Positions 63,525 to 64,000 of a DNA stretch of 64,000 nt are shown in pieces; within the stretch, counting starts at the first letter, position 1; each line of letters starts with the position of its first letter. Origin of the DNA: Hyphomicrobiales bacterium (lineage in GTDB: Bacteria > Pseudomonadota > Alphaproteobacteria > Rhizobiales > Beijerinckiaceae); NCBI GenBank assembly GCA_026400535.1, contig JAPLOU010000025.1:1-64000 (forward strand), written 5' to 3'. The notes beneath the pieces are model-generated. The model did not search any database. It was given only the letters and a program-made list of their open reading frames with translations, and was not told where the DNA came from. A program made the translations under genes and the position numbers.

Positions 63525-63807
63525 ATGGTGCGGCTGACCCCGAATGCCGCGCTTGACGCTCGTCAGGAACTGGTCGCGGCTTCTGACGGTCGCCCCCCCT
63601 GCCGGGGATCGGTCTCAAGGCCCGGCCCCCGTCCCAGGCGCCGCGCATGCGGCTCTGGGCGGTTACCCTGACAAGGCCCTGAACCTGCGCAAATCCGACG
63701 TCATGATCGTTTCGGGCGAGACAGCGCGCAGCAAGCGTCTGGAGATCGCGCAGGACAGCACCGCGCTGGTCCAGCGGCTGACGGCACTGATGGCGGAGGC
63801 GGGCTGA
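63525..63807 (+). pseudogene. DUF167 (YggU) family remnant with at least one frameshift
   Basis: One frame from the ATG at 63525 reads MVRLTPNAALDARQELVAASDGR, like the start of DUF167 proteins. A different frame (from 63544 to the TGA at 63807) gives GAAHAALGGYPDKALNLRKSD and DVMIVSGETARSKRLEI, which line up with the family's GKANAALIALLAKAL and IVSGETARxKxLxI regions. The switch lies in the C-rich run around 63590-63640. The second half alone is an 87-codon ORF with strong GC3. It is most simply a broken gene, though a sequencing error in the C-run could also explain it. Confidence 0.5.

Positions 63808-64000
<193 letters not shown>

Overview
The window is high-GC DNA from an alphaproteobacterium. 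The best fit is order Hyphomicrobiales (Rhizobiales). This rests on a MucR/Ros-type regulator at the left edge, the lptC-lptA-lptB-rpoN-hpf-ptsN block, the ubiE-ubiB...coaBC-dut block divergent from mutM, the short alphaproteobacterial exonuclease NrnC, and a SorAB sulfite dehydrogenase. Most of it is chromosomal core. Genus cannot be resolved from the sequence alone.

Left third (1-24 kb): a mucR-like gene cut by the edge, then about 700 bp of AT-rich regulatory DNA with a perfect palindrome and an extended -10 promoter. Next come an oligopeptidase B-type peptidase with a coupled isochorismatase-fold hydrolase, a membrane protein of unknown function, and sodB with a clear terminator. A cell-envelope group follows (YdjC-type deacetylase, GT2 glycosyltransferase, murJ), then a class IV aminotransferase, rph-rdgB-metallohydrolase, a YcbB-type L,D-transpeptidase, sorAB, a SOUL protein, lepA, an XRE-cupin regulator, a GNAT, an EamA transporter and prmB.

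Middle (23-40 kb) is mainly catabolic. An acyl-CoA dehydrogenase and mmsB serve valine breakdown. A minus-strand homogentisate operon (hmgA, fumarylacetoacetase, maiA, an MBL-fold protein with an altered metal motif, an FAD monooxygenase, a DUF2783 protein) has a readable promoter but no 4-hydroxyphenylpyruvate dioxygenase. A sugar-acid-like group (FAD-linked oxidase, UxaA-type dehydratase, PfkB kinase) follows. Two cysteine synthases of different subtypes flank a single-domain voltage-gated cation channel whose selectivity filter reads TFDDWSN. That filter resembles engineered calcium-selective NavAb (CavAb) more than known sodium channels. The second cysK lies behind an Rrf2 regulator with a perfect 10-bp inverted repeat between them.

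Right part (40-64 kb): dut, coaBC, amn, ubiB and ubiE diverge from mutM. Then come class I fumarase, ptsN, hpf, rpoN, lptB, lptA, lptC, nrnC, pgi, argD-argF-hslO and a DsbA-like isomerase. A decayed ISAs1-family insertion sequence with recognisable inverted ends sits just upstream of argG. A frameshifted DUF167 remnant and the 3' end of fabI close the window.

No defence island, prophage, CRISPR array, tRNA or rRNA was seen. The most notable signal is the predicted Ca2+-permeable channel. The homogentisate cluster with its unusual partners and the small regulatory elements come next.
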